From Cladochytrium replicatum (taxonomy: Eukaryota; Chytridiomycota; Chytridiomycetes; Cladochytriales; Cladochytriaceae): a stretch of 64,000 nucleotides of DNA. Shown piece after piece: positions 30,791 to 43,542 of this stretch. The notes under the pieces are model-generated. The model was not told where the DNA came from, did no database searches, and saw only the letters and a list, made by a program, of their open reading frames with translations. Every line of letters begins with the position of its first letter. Within the stretch, counting starts at the first letter, position 1. The stretch spans positions 62,001 through 126,000 of the forward strand of contig JAHLKD010000116.1 of NCBI GenBank assembly GCA_025526935.1, written 5' to 3'. A program made the position numbers and the translations under genes.

Positions 30791-32732
30791 CTAATCAAAC
30801 ATCGCGGGATCGTCCAGACCTTTCGTAAAGTCCCAGATCACAATCTTGCGGTCCTAATAGAAACATAAACTCTTCAGTCAGCCAAGAAAACTTTTCCCAA
30901 GCCAGCTATTCCCACAACCCACTCACCTGGCTCGCCGAGATGATCTTGGTCGCGTCCGTCTGGACATGAAACACCCAGCTCGTATGCGCCCTCTCCAGAT
31001 TCAGCATCAGCTCCCCCGTCCTGAAATCCCACACCTTGATCGTCTGGTCGTAACTCCCCGACACGATCCTCTCCCTATCGAAACACAGGGTCCTCACAAG
31101 ATCCGTGTGCCCAAGCGACGGCCCCGCGCTCACCCCGCCCGGCAACGTCAGGACGCACTCCCCGCTCCCCGCGTCCCACACTTTGATCGTGCGGTCGTTG
31201 CTCCCGCTCACAATGTACTCCCCGTCAAACTGCACGCACGCGAGCCCGCGGTCGTGGCCCCTGAAATCCCGCACGTGCGTCCCCGTCTCGACGTTCCACA
31301 GCTTCACGCAGTTGTCCCCGGACGCAGACGCCACGTACGGCCCCCACAGATGCACCGCGTTCACCGCCGCGCGGTGGCCCTCGAGCGAGCGCAGGGGCGC
31401 CCCGAGCTCGAGGTCCCACACGCGGATCGTCCAATCTTTGGAGCACGAGACGACGATGGCGGCGTTGAAACGCACGTCGAGGACCGGGGAGGCGTGCCCA
31501 CGGAGCGTGCGGATCGGCGCGCCGGTGTCAAAGTTCCAGACGATCATGGTGGCGTCCGAGGACCCCGTGACGACGTAGCGCGAGTCGTATTGCAGACACA
31601 GCACGGAGCCGTTGTGGCCCGTCAGCACGCGCGTGCATTCGAGGGTCTTGAGGTCCCAGTAGCGCACCGTGCGGTCACGAGAGCCGGACAGCAGCCGCAC
31701 AGGGTCGAACTGGATGCAGTAGACGCTGTCCTCGTGTCCGTGGATGTACTTGGCTTCAATGTTACCTTCGGCCCAGTTGCGGTTCAGGAGCAGCCGTTGG
31801 CGGTAGAGGTAGCGGAAGTTGGGGACGGGGGAGAGGTGAGTGGAGTGGCTCGTGCTGGAGGGCGTTGCGAGACTGTGGAAGTCGGAGGTTGCGTCCGAGT
31901 CGGAGGAGTGGTCGGCTGTTGTGGGGACGAGAGAAATTGGGCGTGGTGATGAGGTGTCTTGGGACATGGGCGAGGATGGTTGGGATATAGAGGCGATGGG
32001 AGATGAAGGCTGGGATGATTCTGCGAGAGCGCGGGCTCGAGATGCGGCCTCTGCTCTGACGATGATGGGGTACTTGGAAGGATGCACGGCACCCCACCGT
32101 CGAGTGTACAGGACACGCCATACTTCGTTGTCACTCACCAGTTCGCACCACCGTCTCGACACTCGCGCCACTATTCGCAAAGTCGCAATGCTATCGGTCC
32201 AAGAAAGAATTTGAAGCGCAATCTCCAAGGGTAGTATGGTCAGAAAGTCTGTGAATGAAGAGTTAAGATCACGGTAAGCATACGGACTCCAGTATCTTAA
32301 ACCTTGTCTGATATCTTCCACTCCAAATGCAGAATCGGTTGCGCTGACACAGACATCACCATCGGTCGCACTGGGTACAGGTTGGCCCACAGAAAGCGTA
32401 AGCTTGGACGGTACCTGTGCATTCCGATTCAAATCGGCCGTGGCGAGCTGCCGTAAAGGATGCGACGGCATGTGCATTGCAGCTATGAGTTCTCCGTCCT
32501 GGTTGTAAGTAAAAGTCGACGATATAGATGCAGAGTCCTCGGCAACTTTGATAAACGAGCGCGAAGGTAGATCTGAAGTGCCTGGTTGAGTATATTGGGA
32601 CGATGAAGGCGAGTTGGAGTGAGGTTGAGGCCGAGAGGTTGGAGATGCAGTCTCTGGGTTATCTTGCTGCAAGTGGGGTATATTTGCAGGCGAATTGAAC
32701 CTCCTTAACCAGCGTTTAAATATGGTAGCCAT
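30791..32732 (-). CDS. F-box/WD40-repeat protein, SCF ubiquitin-ligase substrate receptor
   Basis: Two exons (32732-30927 and 30853-30791), in phase, give 622 aa. A disordered Ser/Pro-rich N-terminus is followed by an F-box at about residues 163-210 (LPLEIALQILSWTD...VSRRWCEL), which binds SKP1. After a Ser-rich linker, seven WD40 blades fill about 325-615, for example HGHEDSVYCIQFDPVRLLSG with DRTVRYWD, and HTDLVRTLCFDRERIVSGS with DQTIKVWD. The short last exon completes the final blade (DRKIVIWDF). Proteins of this plan (Cdc4, Met30, beta-TrCP and Fbxw7 types) recruit substrates for ubiquitination. Which subfamily this belongs to cannot be decided by eye. The gene is divergent from the Siw14-like phosphatase. 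Confidence 0.93.
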
Positions 32733-33113
32733 AGTCGCAAAACCAATCGCAAATCGGATATAGAATCTATTTCGGTGACAGCGACGAAATCGAGTCCAAT
32801 CAGCCCGGCGTAATGCGAGGATGAAGAAATAAACTCGTCAATGGTTGTGTTCTTCTGCGGCGTGCAGTCCGAGTCCAGCCTAGTCGCTGGTAGCCGAGAG
32901 GTGTCCGGTGTGCGATGTGCGCACACAGCAAGCCGGTCACTACCAAAATTAAAGACAGTAGTGTTAGCTGCTGGGATAGGTGTGCGATTTACTACTGGGC
33001 AATTCATTCGTTGTACAGTACGGATCAACAACACAACAATACCAGAACTGTAGTACCAGATACCACTTTCAAGTATTTCAACTGTTCGACGTCGGTGTCG
33101 TGTGGCTTCACGA
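32733..33113. promoter_or_regulatory. Divergent promoter region of the F-box and phosphatase genes
   Basis: 381 bp between two divergent start codons. No clear TATA box in a standard place was seen. Confidence 0.45.
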
Positions 33114-34158
<1,045 letters not shown>

Positions 34159-34434
34159 GAGAAGAGAGATAAAGTGCGGGTGTAATTTAATGACAGTCAG
34201 GTGGTTGTGAATTGTGATGAGATGAACGACATAACGTGTTTGATGGGATGCTGCCGAGTTGCAATACAACCCTCGTCACGTGCCAGATCAGATCACGGTG
34301 ACAGCCCGTTGCTGTCTTCGTTCGCAGGGGGTGTCAACGCGTGGGAGTCGGAGAGGCTTGCCCTTCTTAAGCGGGAATGTCCATCCCGTTGTTGCCCCCC
34401 CTTTCCCCCACTCACTCACTCCCGATACACATAC

Positions 34435-35492
34435 ATGGCTCCGTCAACTATCTCGGATCTCGCTCGCGACACTCTCCGCCTTCGCATCTCGGACGACTCC
34501 ATCTCTAAGCAAAAACCAATGTATATCTGGGGAGACGGCATAGTATACTGGTGGACCTTTACTGATCGATCCCTTTTCTCGTTTCTCCCCGTCCCATATC
34601 TTTACTAATTCTTCATGTTGCGTTACCTCAGAGTTCCTCCCCCGCAGTGCAAAAAGGAGACCCCGGCGGCCTCGCTCCACTGCGCGCTTTACTGCCAGCA
34701 CCACACCTACATCCACCCCAAGATCGCTCCTCTGTTCGCCAAAGCAGTCGCTCGACTCCTCGCCGGGACATGGGCACCACCCTCGCTCAACAACGGCGAC
34801 CGTGACACCGCCTTCGTCAGCTTCGCGACCGAGCTCATGGGCCGCACGCAAGTCCAAGGCGCGATGGTCGTGATCTGCATGATGTTCCTCGACAAGCTAT
34901 GGCAAAAGTCCAAGGGAGTCAAACTCGGTCGTGGGAGTGAATACAGGCTCTTCACAACTGCCCTCATGCTCGCCAACAAGGTACATTCGAACCCACCTCC
35001 TCCAACTACGAACCCCGCCTTTTATTTTGCTAACCTTTGCTCTCTCAGGTCATGGACGACCACCGCTTCCCGAACGTATGCTGGGCCGACCTCGCCGGCG
35101 TCACCCTCGAAGAGCTCAACGTCATGGAACGCGAACTCCTCGACTCCCTGGACTTCAACCTCCACATCCCGCACAAGCTCTACCTTCTCCACGCAGAAAA
35201 ATTCCACCGCTCCATCGTCGCCCTCACTTCCACGACCCGCCCGCCCGCCATGTCAAGGATCCCGTCCTCGCACCCGCGCTCGTTCTCGAGCCCCGTGGCG
35301 GTGCCGCCCTCGGTTCGCAGGGGCAGCGTCGTCGGAATCGCGTCTCCGGCCGCGTACTCGGTCGTGAAGGAAGAGAACACGGCGCCGTCCCAGTGGATGA
35401 GCCCGAGGACCGGGATCGACGTGCCGAGTCGGCATTCGGTCGCTGGGGCGGCCGCATTGCAGCAGGTGAAGCGCACGCGCGCGCTCGCTTGA
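34435..35492 (+). CDS. Cyclin, Pho80/Pcl-like
   Basis: The start ATG 34435 gives MAPSTISDLARDTLRL. The second exon encodes the cyclin box: FATELMGRTQVQGAMVVICM, FLDKLWQKSKGVKLG and YRLFTTALMLANK. The third encodes FPNVCWADLAGVTLEELNVM and RELLDSLDFNLHI, followed by a Ser/Pro-rich tail to a stop at 35490-35492. Three exons fit in phase (first junction AT|A). The order of helices with LFTTALMLANK and LEELNVMERELL is typical of the cyclins that partner Pho85-type kinases in fungi and cyclin Y-like relatives. The partner kinase cannot be told from this window. Confidence 0.88.
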
Positions 35493-36557
35493 AGACGTCG
35501 ATGTGGACGCGAAGGGAAGACCGGTTCCTTCGCTCTTGGTTTTTTTGTTTAGACTTGATACATGGAGCAGGACACCCTTTCATCCCCTTTTTCCTTTCTC
35601 TCCAAAGGCATCGAACCCCCTCCCCCATTTCCTTCCCTTCACACTCCCAGTTATATTTTATTCTTGCGGACCTGCGTCGTCGCAAAAACGCCTAATTGTT
35701 TTTCTTCCTCTCTTTCTTAATATTGTTGTAAAAATACTCCCCCAAAAAAGTTTTAATTCCTCACTACCCCTGTTGCTCTCCAGCTCCCAAAAAAAAAGAA
35801 GCTCAGATTGCTTTCATTTTTATTCTTCTTTGATAACGGTTTTTCTCAGATTGCTTTCCTTTTTTCTTGGTCTGAAAACGGTTTTCCTCTATCTCTTATT
35901 TTCGTTCTCTGCATCTTTTATTACTTCTTGCCACTGACGGAAACGAGAAGGACGAAGGCGAGCCGTGGAGCTTGAACGCTACAGACTTACTCGACAACGG
36001 TTAACGATTTACGACATCGACATTACGGACGCCAACATGTATCAACAACGACGACATCTTCGACTTTCAAAACGCGAGAGCAGCGCAATCCCATTGGGTT
36101 GCAGCGCTTTTCATTTGCTTCTGCACAGGCTTCAGCATATCACCCATTCGTGGTGCCAAAATCTGCAGATTTCCGCTTTTCATAGTTCACATTCAAAACA
36201 ACGCACTCCTCTATTTTATTTTCTTCCCAATTCTTTTGCGGGTCCAAGAAAGTTAGAAAAACTCTTTCAAAAAAAGTTCAAAACGTGGAGGGATTGAGGC
36301 ATTGGAGAAAAAAAAAGTTTCGTTCTGTCTATTCACTTTATTGTCTCTCGTTTCCCTTCCTTCACAGCGGAAAGCGTTTTTTGCGTTCAGCGCTTTCATT
36401 TTTGTTCGCAGACTTTGGATAATAAAACAATCAGAGGAGCTCTTTCTTCTCAGCGTTAGCTTTGATGTGAGTGAGTGTATTTTCATCGATTCTCACACAA
36501 ACAACCCAAAACGTTTTATGGTCTCTCCCACGCTCATCTGGTACTTGACGAATGTGA
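35493..36557. other. T-rich intergenic stretch
   Basis: Long pyrimidine-rich runs at 35570-35930 probably belong to the 3' region of the cyclin gene. The remainder has only short, biased open frames. Nothing is recognised. Confidence 0.5.
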
Positions 36558-39365
36558 TTGACCATCATGAATTACGTCGTTCGTTACAGAACGTTCAAGT
36601 GCGAAGGACGAATGGACCGCCCACCGATTTCGCTGCGACGGCCGTGTACTAACTGGCGCCAGCCCGCCGAAACCCTCTCCTTGAACCCGGATCTCTTCAG
36701 GGAGCATTGCGAGAAACATCCTACTGCTCCGGCCAATCACCTCCGGAGATGATCGCCATGGGGGAGTTGTCTCCTCGCATTGCACCTGTTACGTCTCATT
36801 CCTACCCAGTACCTACTTCGGCGAGCATGTTGGGAGAATATTCGGACTTTGACTATTTTTCGATGTGCAATGTATCCACCACAGTATCTTGAGCGACCGT
36901 GCGGGATGGGTGTTGACGTCACGGAGCAGCTAGCGAATCTCAAGCCCAGAGCGATTAAGGATAATTGGCGGCCCGAATCGCTAGCCGCGTGCAAGCCCAA
37001 AGAACCTCCGGATGAACGGCCCTCAGTTGGAATTGCAATGGAACCGGTTTCCGGACTGTATGGCTGTCAAGGGACCCATCAAAAATTTGGGAGTCAAAGG
37101 TCTGTTGAAGTTGCACTGCGGATAGGGTACCTGTTCCCTTCTTCTTGAGCGCATGATCGAGTCCGGGGTAGGCCTCTCTGGATACAGATACTCAAGTTGG
37201 TTCGCGCCAGGACGAGGATTCGTTGGACGAACAAAGCCTGCTTTACTTTGCTGCATTGATTGTTAGTCAACCCGACGAAGAAGTGATAAACTTGTTGTGT
37301 CAGAGAGGATGCGATCTGCAACCTTGCGCTCGCTCCTGGTTTACGCCTTCAGTGAAAAGACCTCTTTTATCTCGTAAGTGACGGCAAAGTTCAGAAACTC
37401 GAGGTTTCGATGGAGTTACCTTGATAGAGCATGTCTGTGGACACTAACAAAGGCTTCAATCCTCAAGCACTTCACTCTATCACAAAGAAGCATACATAAG
37501 TTGATTCGACATGATTTTCCTCCATTAACATTCGGCACGAACACAGCTGCTTTGAGCGGTGCCAATGGGAACGAGATCTGCACGATCGAATTTGTTGCAC
37601 CCAAAAGCGAATACAGAGGAGAAAGAATCGGAAAGGTGATCGACAGAGACGGGGTGGAAATGGTGAGTGTTTCAGCACTTTGTAAGGCGAGTACTTACAA
37701 AGATTGTATGAACTGCAGTACCGGTTGAGCAAGTACAACTACACACAACGATGGCTCCACGATGCGCGGACGAGTCATGGCCACCGTGAAAACTCGATTG
37801 ATGGTGAAGAATACGATATGATGGCGGAGGAGTCTTCAGGAGATATTTACATCAATGTAGGAGGAAACAAACAGCGTGTTGCCGTTGCATATGGCGGCAG
37901 GAACGGCTTTTCTATGAATATTGCGGAGGGGATGGACATGGCCTTGATTACTGTTTTCACCCTTACCGAAGATTCACCTCAGAATGACGGACTGGCTAAA
38001 GTCGCCTTGAATTGTTGACTTGCCATTGGAGTTTTAGTTCAATATTAACATCCTCGTCGGATGACACCAACCGATCTACTGAATCGCAGTGTGGGATCTC
38101 ATAACGGACGCAAATCGATCCGAAATTGTTCGGTTTGAGAGACCGCGTTCTTGGTTGAGAATTTCCATACAAGCGACGTTATCCTCACAGTGAGCCACGG
38201 TTTCTCATCGAGCATCATGAGCATGCGTGATCTCGCTGGAAATACCATCTGCACGGCTGAATTCAAAGGCACCGGAAGTTGGATGCAACCGCGGAGATAA
38301 TGGTGAGGAGATTGAGCACCTTTCTCGATTCTTGCAGAATCTGGTACATAAACGACGTTTTGATCTGTCGAGTGCGAGTTTAGCACCTTCAGATCGAGAC
38401 CGTGATCGACGTGCCGCTGGGCAATTAAACTTCCTAGAACTATGTGACAGTGAATGGAGAGAAACAACTCGTCGCCGCCGACCAAAGCAACCGGGGAAAT
38501 ACTGACTCATCCTGTGCTAAAACTCGGAGATCATTTAGCTTCATTGTGACCGCTTCTTGGCGCAAAATGTTTCGCTCTTAATTTGACTCCTAAAAGCATC
38601 GTTTAGGATCCCTGTGTTCCGCTCGGGAAAATTCTCTAATTTAAAGCTTTTGCAGCTAGATGAGTTCGACTTCTCCGCACATGACGACAATGCAGCTCCA
38701 CAAGATGGAATTGCTCTCGAATATTGGATCCACCTGCTGCACAGAATTTCTACAGTGGCAAGAAGAACTTCACGATTGAGAATTGTTTCAAGGGGTAGAC
38801 AGCCGCAGAGTGACGATGAAGAACGGCGTGAACTCGGATGGGTGCTCGACAGAAACATGGATAATGGTATGGAACTTCAATCTGGCAGCACCAAAATTAC
38901 ATTAAAACAACTCATTCGAAATGCTTTCCATCAAACGCATTGGAGCCACTAATCCCATCAGCACATAATGTTCGAATTCCTCAACAATTACTTCGTTGAA
39001 GATGAAGGATCGGACTCGGAGAAATTGAATGTGAGAATCACCAAAGGGAAGCTAAAAGTTGTGCCAACTTATGACGATTTACTTCACAGCTCGATCCGTT
39101 CTACTTCTCAGTGCACGGCAAGTTCACATCCCCAGAAGGCGGAATCATCCTCGAATCAAGGATCCCTCGACTTTTGCGGTAGAATTCACGGTCGAGAATT
39201 TCCACACTAAGGAAGTGATTTTCAAAGTGAGTCACGGTTTCCTGTCAACCACCAGATGTCTCCGGAAATCGGATCTGCTCGGTTGAATGTAAAGAGAGTC
39301 TCGACTGGTTTTCCGACGATCCCGATCGTTTGGTGTTTGACAGCAATGGGGAGAAGGTAAGTGGT
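36558..39365 (+). pseudogene. Degenerate repeated fragments of an unknown gene family, with a possible ankyrin piece
   Basis: Three places share a short protein motif of the form G-N-x-I-C-x-x-E: GANGNEICTIEF (about 37555), AGNTICTAEF (about 38240) and GNRICSVEC (about 39260). The second and third are also alike upstream (VENFHT..VI..VSHGF). In the first and third, a splice-donor-like GTGAGT or GTAAGT follows about 25 codons later. After the first, an exon-like stretch (YRLSKYNYTQRWLHDARTSH, then GDIYINVGGNKQRVAVAYGG) runs to a stop near 38018. At about 37215-37375 a stretch with SLLYFAALIVSQPDEEVINL looks like an ankyrin helix pair. Frames break repeatedly. I do not recognise the family. Confidence 0.4.
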
Positions 39366-39615
39366 TTGGGTTTACGTAAGCAAACGACCTACGAGGGTGA
39401 GTCTGTAGTACGGATTCACTACATGTCCCGCATAGAAAGCGGGATTAGGGGCATGGTTAAGAATCTGCTGAAATAGTCTCACCATCGCAGTATTAATAGA
39501 TCCACCAAAGCCTAATACCCTGTGATCCAACACTCATTTCGGTACCGCTTGCCAAATTTATCCCACAAATTTAATCCCCAGACTTCTCAGACTTCTTCTC
39601 GCTACCCACCAGCAA

Positions 39616-40622
39616 ATGCACATCGTCGCTCCTCCCACCCCCGATCACCGCGTCACCGTATGGACGTACCGTGTCCTGAACACTGTCTTCTTCTCCGGGA
39701 TAATCGTCGCTAATGGCCTGGCCCGCGACATCTTCGACACCAAGCCGACCGACAAGGAGGACACCTGGATCACCCCTTCCGGCCCAACCTTTGCCATCTG
39801 GGGCCTCATCTACACCACCCTGTTGGCCTTTGTGATCTTCCAGCTCCTCCCTTTCACAACCGATGTCTCAAATCCCGCCGGTGCAGCCGCATTCGACGAA
39901 ATTACCCGCCGCGTTCACGGCTACTTTCTGCTCACCTGCGTGTTGAATGTGCTCTGGCTATACATTTGGAGCCGTCGAATCGTCCCTCTTGCGTTTTTCG
40001 TTCTCCTGCTTCTCGTCGTTGTGCTTTCAATGATCTACGTGCGACAGCGTCGGCTCATGCTTGCGCCTTCAGTCGAGGAAGCGCCAGCACAAGAAGGGTC
40101 TCCTTTGCTCGGACATTACGGTCCGATCTTGTCCACCCCTTCTGAGCACCCATGGTGGATCGTTCTGCTGTCCCGCTTGCCTTTTGGCTTGTACCTTGGT
40201 GAGTCACAATGACCACTTTCGCGGTTGCCATGCACTAAAAATGTGTTTTCACTCAAGGTTGGACGACGGCAGCGACTTGCGTCAATCTCTTCATATGGCT
40301 GTTCCCCATCGATCCCGAAAACCCCTTCCCGAATGTGCCCTACTCCATCGCTGCAGTCGTCTTCCTTTCCGCTATCGGTGTTGTCCTTCCGTTCACCAAA
40401 GGTGGGGATGTGACCATCACGCTCGTGCTCGCCTGGGCACTCCACGGAGTGTCTGATTCCAAGGCTATCCACTATTACCCCGGGAAAGAAGCTGACACGA
40501 TGAAATGGGTAAGCTCAACTGCATCGAAGGGACTGCTTGTCGTAGCCGCAGTGGCAGTTGTGTACCGGATCGTGCTGGCTTATCGCAGCCGTGCAGCTGA
40601 ACGTGCGCGCATGAATGCTTAA
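39616..40622 (+). CDS. TspO/MBR-like (tryptophan-rich sensory protein family) membrane protein
   Basis: Two exons (39616-40198, 40258-40622), in phase, encode about 315 aa with seven or so membrane segments. The signature of the bacterial-type TspO/MBR-related family is present: TPSGPTFAIWGLIYTTLLAF, then VLNVLWLYIW, and LPFGLYLGWTTAATCVNLF with the splice inside the GLYLG-W motif. Family members bind tetrapyrroles or act as stress sensors in membranes; most are bacterial, so a transferred origin is possible but not shown. The N-terminus has no clear targeting peptide. The name rests on motif similarity, not on catalytic residues. Confidence 0.65.
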
Positions 40623-41581
40623 CGTCTTTGTTTTTCTGAATGATTCTTTGATAATGTAAATAAAAGCTTGAAAGTGAGTGATTCTCTCGCCAAGGAAGGA
40701 ACTCATCAAGTTTGGTGAATATGGCATCAAATATTCTGTGAAAAATATCCTCCGAATGGAGAGTATTCGCCAAGTAACCAAATCTTTTCGCTCTTGACGT
40801 TTCCCTTTCCAATGGCACCGTGGTTCGACGTTGATGACCTATGATCCGAATCCTCCCGTTTCGGTTGATCCTTGGCTCCACCGCTATTCCCGACTCGCTT
40901 TGACTTCCTCGGTAGAAACGGGATGAACGACGTGGCTGTCAAGATTGTTTTCGCCAAAAAATGAATGCCACTACTGGTGAAGATTGTCCAGCAAAGGCCT
41001 TTGATGTCCTCTAAGGTCGGAATGCGACACTGGACTTGGTGTGCGCACTTGACTGGCAGTCACGCCTTCAGACTAACCGCTCGAGCCCAAGCCGTCCGAT
41101 CTGTGTTTGGAACGTCTTTGTTCGGGTCAAACATTAACCTGTGATGATGATCGCACACTCGACTGACATGTTTTCCATCGCTTTGGATAGAATGTGTGTG
41201 CGATTCCCATTGGTGCCAATTTTGTTATGTGAAGTTCTGTATATTTATTCGAATGGATGCTTTCGCAACAACAAATGTGTTCATTTGATGTTTTTGCGTG
41301 AGTGCGATTCCACCAAAAATGCAAACAAAACGAAAAATTGAGAGTTTGTTTGCCCAAAAAGAGAGAGATGTGGGTGTTTGTGTGTGTGAGAGTGTGAGTG
41401 AGTGTGTGTTTGTATGCAGGTTTGAAGAGTAGAGAAACGGTTCCGGTTGATACCAATAGCGATGAGTGGGAAATTTTCAAAAAGCAAAGCCGCAAATCAA
41501 AACAAATCCCGAAAAGGGAGCGAAATGACCGCAAATGGGTAGTTTGGAGTGACGAGCAGGTTTGAAGGTTTTTGTGTTCTC
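40623..41581. other. Intergenic stretch
   Basis: No gene is seen. A GT-rich run with TGTGTGTGAGAGTGTGAGTG lies near 41380-41410 just after the NOX gene end; a similar short run follows the next NOX copy near 43493. Confidence 0.5.
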
Positions 41582-43205
41582 TCAGAACTTTTCTTTTCTG
41601 AACACAAACTTGGTCCCGCCATTCGCATTCACCTTTCTGCACGCCTTCCTAAGCGTCTCCGCCAACGGGCTCGGACCGCAATAAAACACTCCAACTTCAT
41701 CCGCGCCAAAGCTATTGTTCTGCGCCGCGACGCCCGAGAAGATCCCGTCCCAGTTCGGGCGGCCATAGTGGCACCGGGTCTTGAGCTCGATCAACGGATC
41801 GACCTCATCGTCCTGGTTCAGGACAATGTTTTGAATATCATCGAGCGAGAGCTTGCCGGTGAGGTAGACGTGAATCTCGAGGAAGCTCGTGGGGACGGAT
41901 TCCTCGAGGGTCGCGAGAAGCGAGTGGAACCATTCAAAGGCTTCCTTGTCGCGGTTGATCCAGAAGAAGTAGACTTTGCGGAGCTTCATGGGTGCTTTCC
42001 GGTAGTAGCGGTACCAGACGGATTTGAGCAGGGAGGCGGATGGCGTGACGCCGATACCAGCGCCGACCAAGACACCCACGCTGTAATTATAGAAGTCTTC
42101 AGCGGGTGCACCGTAAGGACCATCGACACGGATGGTGGGGAGGACCTTGGCGCTTTGATAGCCGCCGAGAAGCTGGGAGGCTTTTCGGGTCCAGTCGCCG
42201 ACAATACGAATGTGGATCGAGACAAAGCCTTCCTCAGGCGTCGAAGTGATTGTGAACTAATCGGTCAAGATAGTGAGATCACCAGTTTCGAAGTGGCGAC
42301 ATTTTCCAAACTTACAGGATGCCACTCGACCCTCGAAACATCAGGAATGTTGATGAACAGGTATTGGCCAGGTTTGTACTTGAACGAAGGCTTTTCGAAT
42401 TGAAGCTCCATGGTGTTTCCAGGGTGGAAAACGACCTTGATCAGCGCCGTAAACTGTCGTGCTCTGTACTCTCGCAACATCCTTTCGAGGAAGTACAGCG
42501 CAAACACGGGCACGGTGTAGTAATAGTTGCTGTATGGCCTGCACTCTCCCTTTCCGGTCTTGACGAAGCAGCCGTAGCCATGGAAGAAAAGCAAGATGTA
42601 GTAGAAAAAGTAGAGATGGTGCGTGATCCAGAAAACTTCGAATTTGCGCCTCCGCACCTCGATTTTCGCGGAGGTGTGCATAAGGAACATGATCACGAGC
42701 ATGATGTGGCCAGTTGTTCCTGCCCATGTCATGTAGTGAATCTGCCATGCACGGAACGGGAGCACTTTGAAGAGCTTCAATTCAACAACGAAGAAGTTCT
42801 GGTAGTGCGCGTTCACGTGGACCATTGTGAAGAACAAGTTTGCATAGGCAGCACATTTGTGGAAGTAAATGTTGTCATCAAAGTCCATGATGTGACGGAG
42901 GGGCGTTGTTCGGAGAATGGCAATCAGATTTCGGCATACGGGGACAAGCAGACATGTACATGTATAACACATTACAAGGCCTGCTCCTCGAGAAGAGAAC
43001 ACAGATCCTCCGATTGAATTGAGAAGTGTTAGGCCAGGGTCATCTCTTTGCTTACTAGATAAGGCAGATTTATAGAACATCAGCTGTGCATTTAGTAAAA
43101 TCCCGATCACACATACATGAACCCATAGATGAAGAGAGCGACGTTCGATGCAACCCAGAAGGTGTACCAGGCAATTCGCTTTGGGGTAATCTCCCACAGT
43201 CCCAT
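41582..43205 (-). CDS. NADPH oxidase (NOX), copy A
   Basis: NOX enzymes pass electrons from NADPH through FAD and two hemes to make superoxide on the far side of the membrane. Exons 43205-43117, 43054-42316 and 42256-41582 give exactly 500 aa. Heme-ligand histidines are in FHKCAAYANLFFTMVHVNAH (14 residues apart) and THHLYFFYYILLFFHG. The FAD site is HPFTITSTP with YKPGQYLFINIP. The NADPH sites are DGPYGAP, GVLVGAGIGVTPSASLLK and the C-terminal FRKEKF. No EF-hands are present, as in fungal NoxA/NoxB. This copy lacks the third intron, which is present in copies B and D, so its last two exons are fused. Confidence 0.95.
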
Positions 43206-43542
43206 GTTGATTGGATGATGCTGTGCACAGATTCGGCAGCTGAGTGGGGCTGGGACCTGCGATGAATTTAGGATGCACACGCAGCGGCAAACATACAGAA
43301 ACCGTTTGAGGACCAGCCGCAAGTTGCCGTTTTTTAGGTTTGCACCGGGAGAGTTGGGACAGGCGAGAGCACGTGGACTGACCCGCCGGCATCAGAACAC
43401 GTGGGGTAGAATTTAAATCTAATATTCCAAAAAAGGACACAAAAAGGACCAAAAATTGGTGGTAGAAGTAGTTGGAGTATAGCCAAAAGAGAGAGAGTGT
43501 GTACACGAGTAGTGGGGATGGGTGTAGTCTCTGGGTGTTTGC
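43206..43542. other. Spacer between NOX copies A and B
   Basis: 337 bp containing the end of copy B's 3' flank and the upstream region of copy A. No gene is seen. Confidence 0.5.

Noticed and set aside
30966-31949. 327-codon plus-strand open frame
   Set aside because: Antisense to the WD40 repeats of the F-box protein.
41370-41415. GT/GAGT-rich run as a possible regulatory repeat
   Set aside because: It is a short simple-sequence run in a 3' flank with no further structure.
42319-43017. 232-codon plus-strand open frame
   Set aside because: Antisense to NOX copy A.
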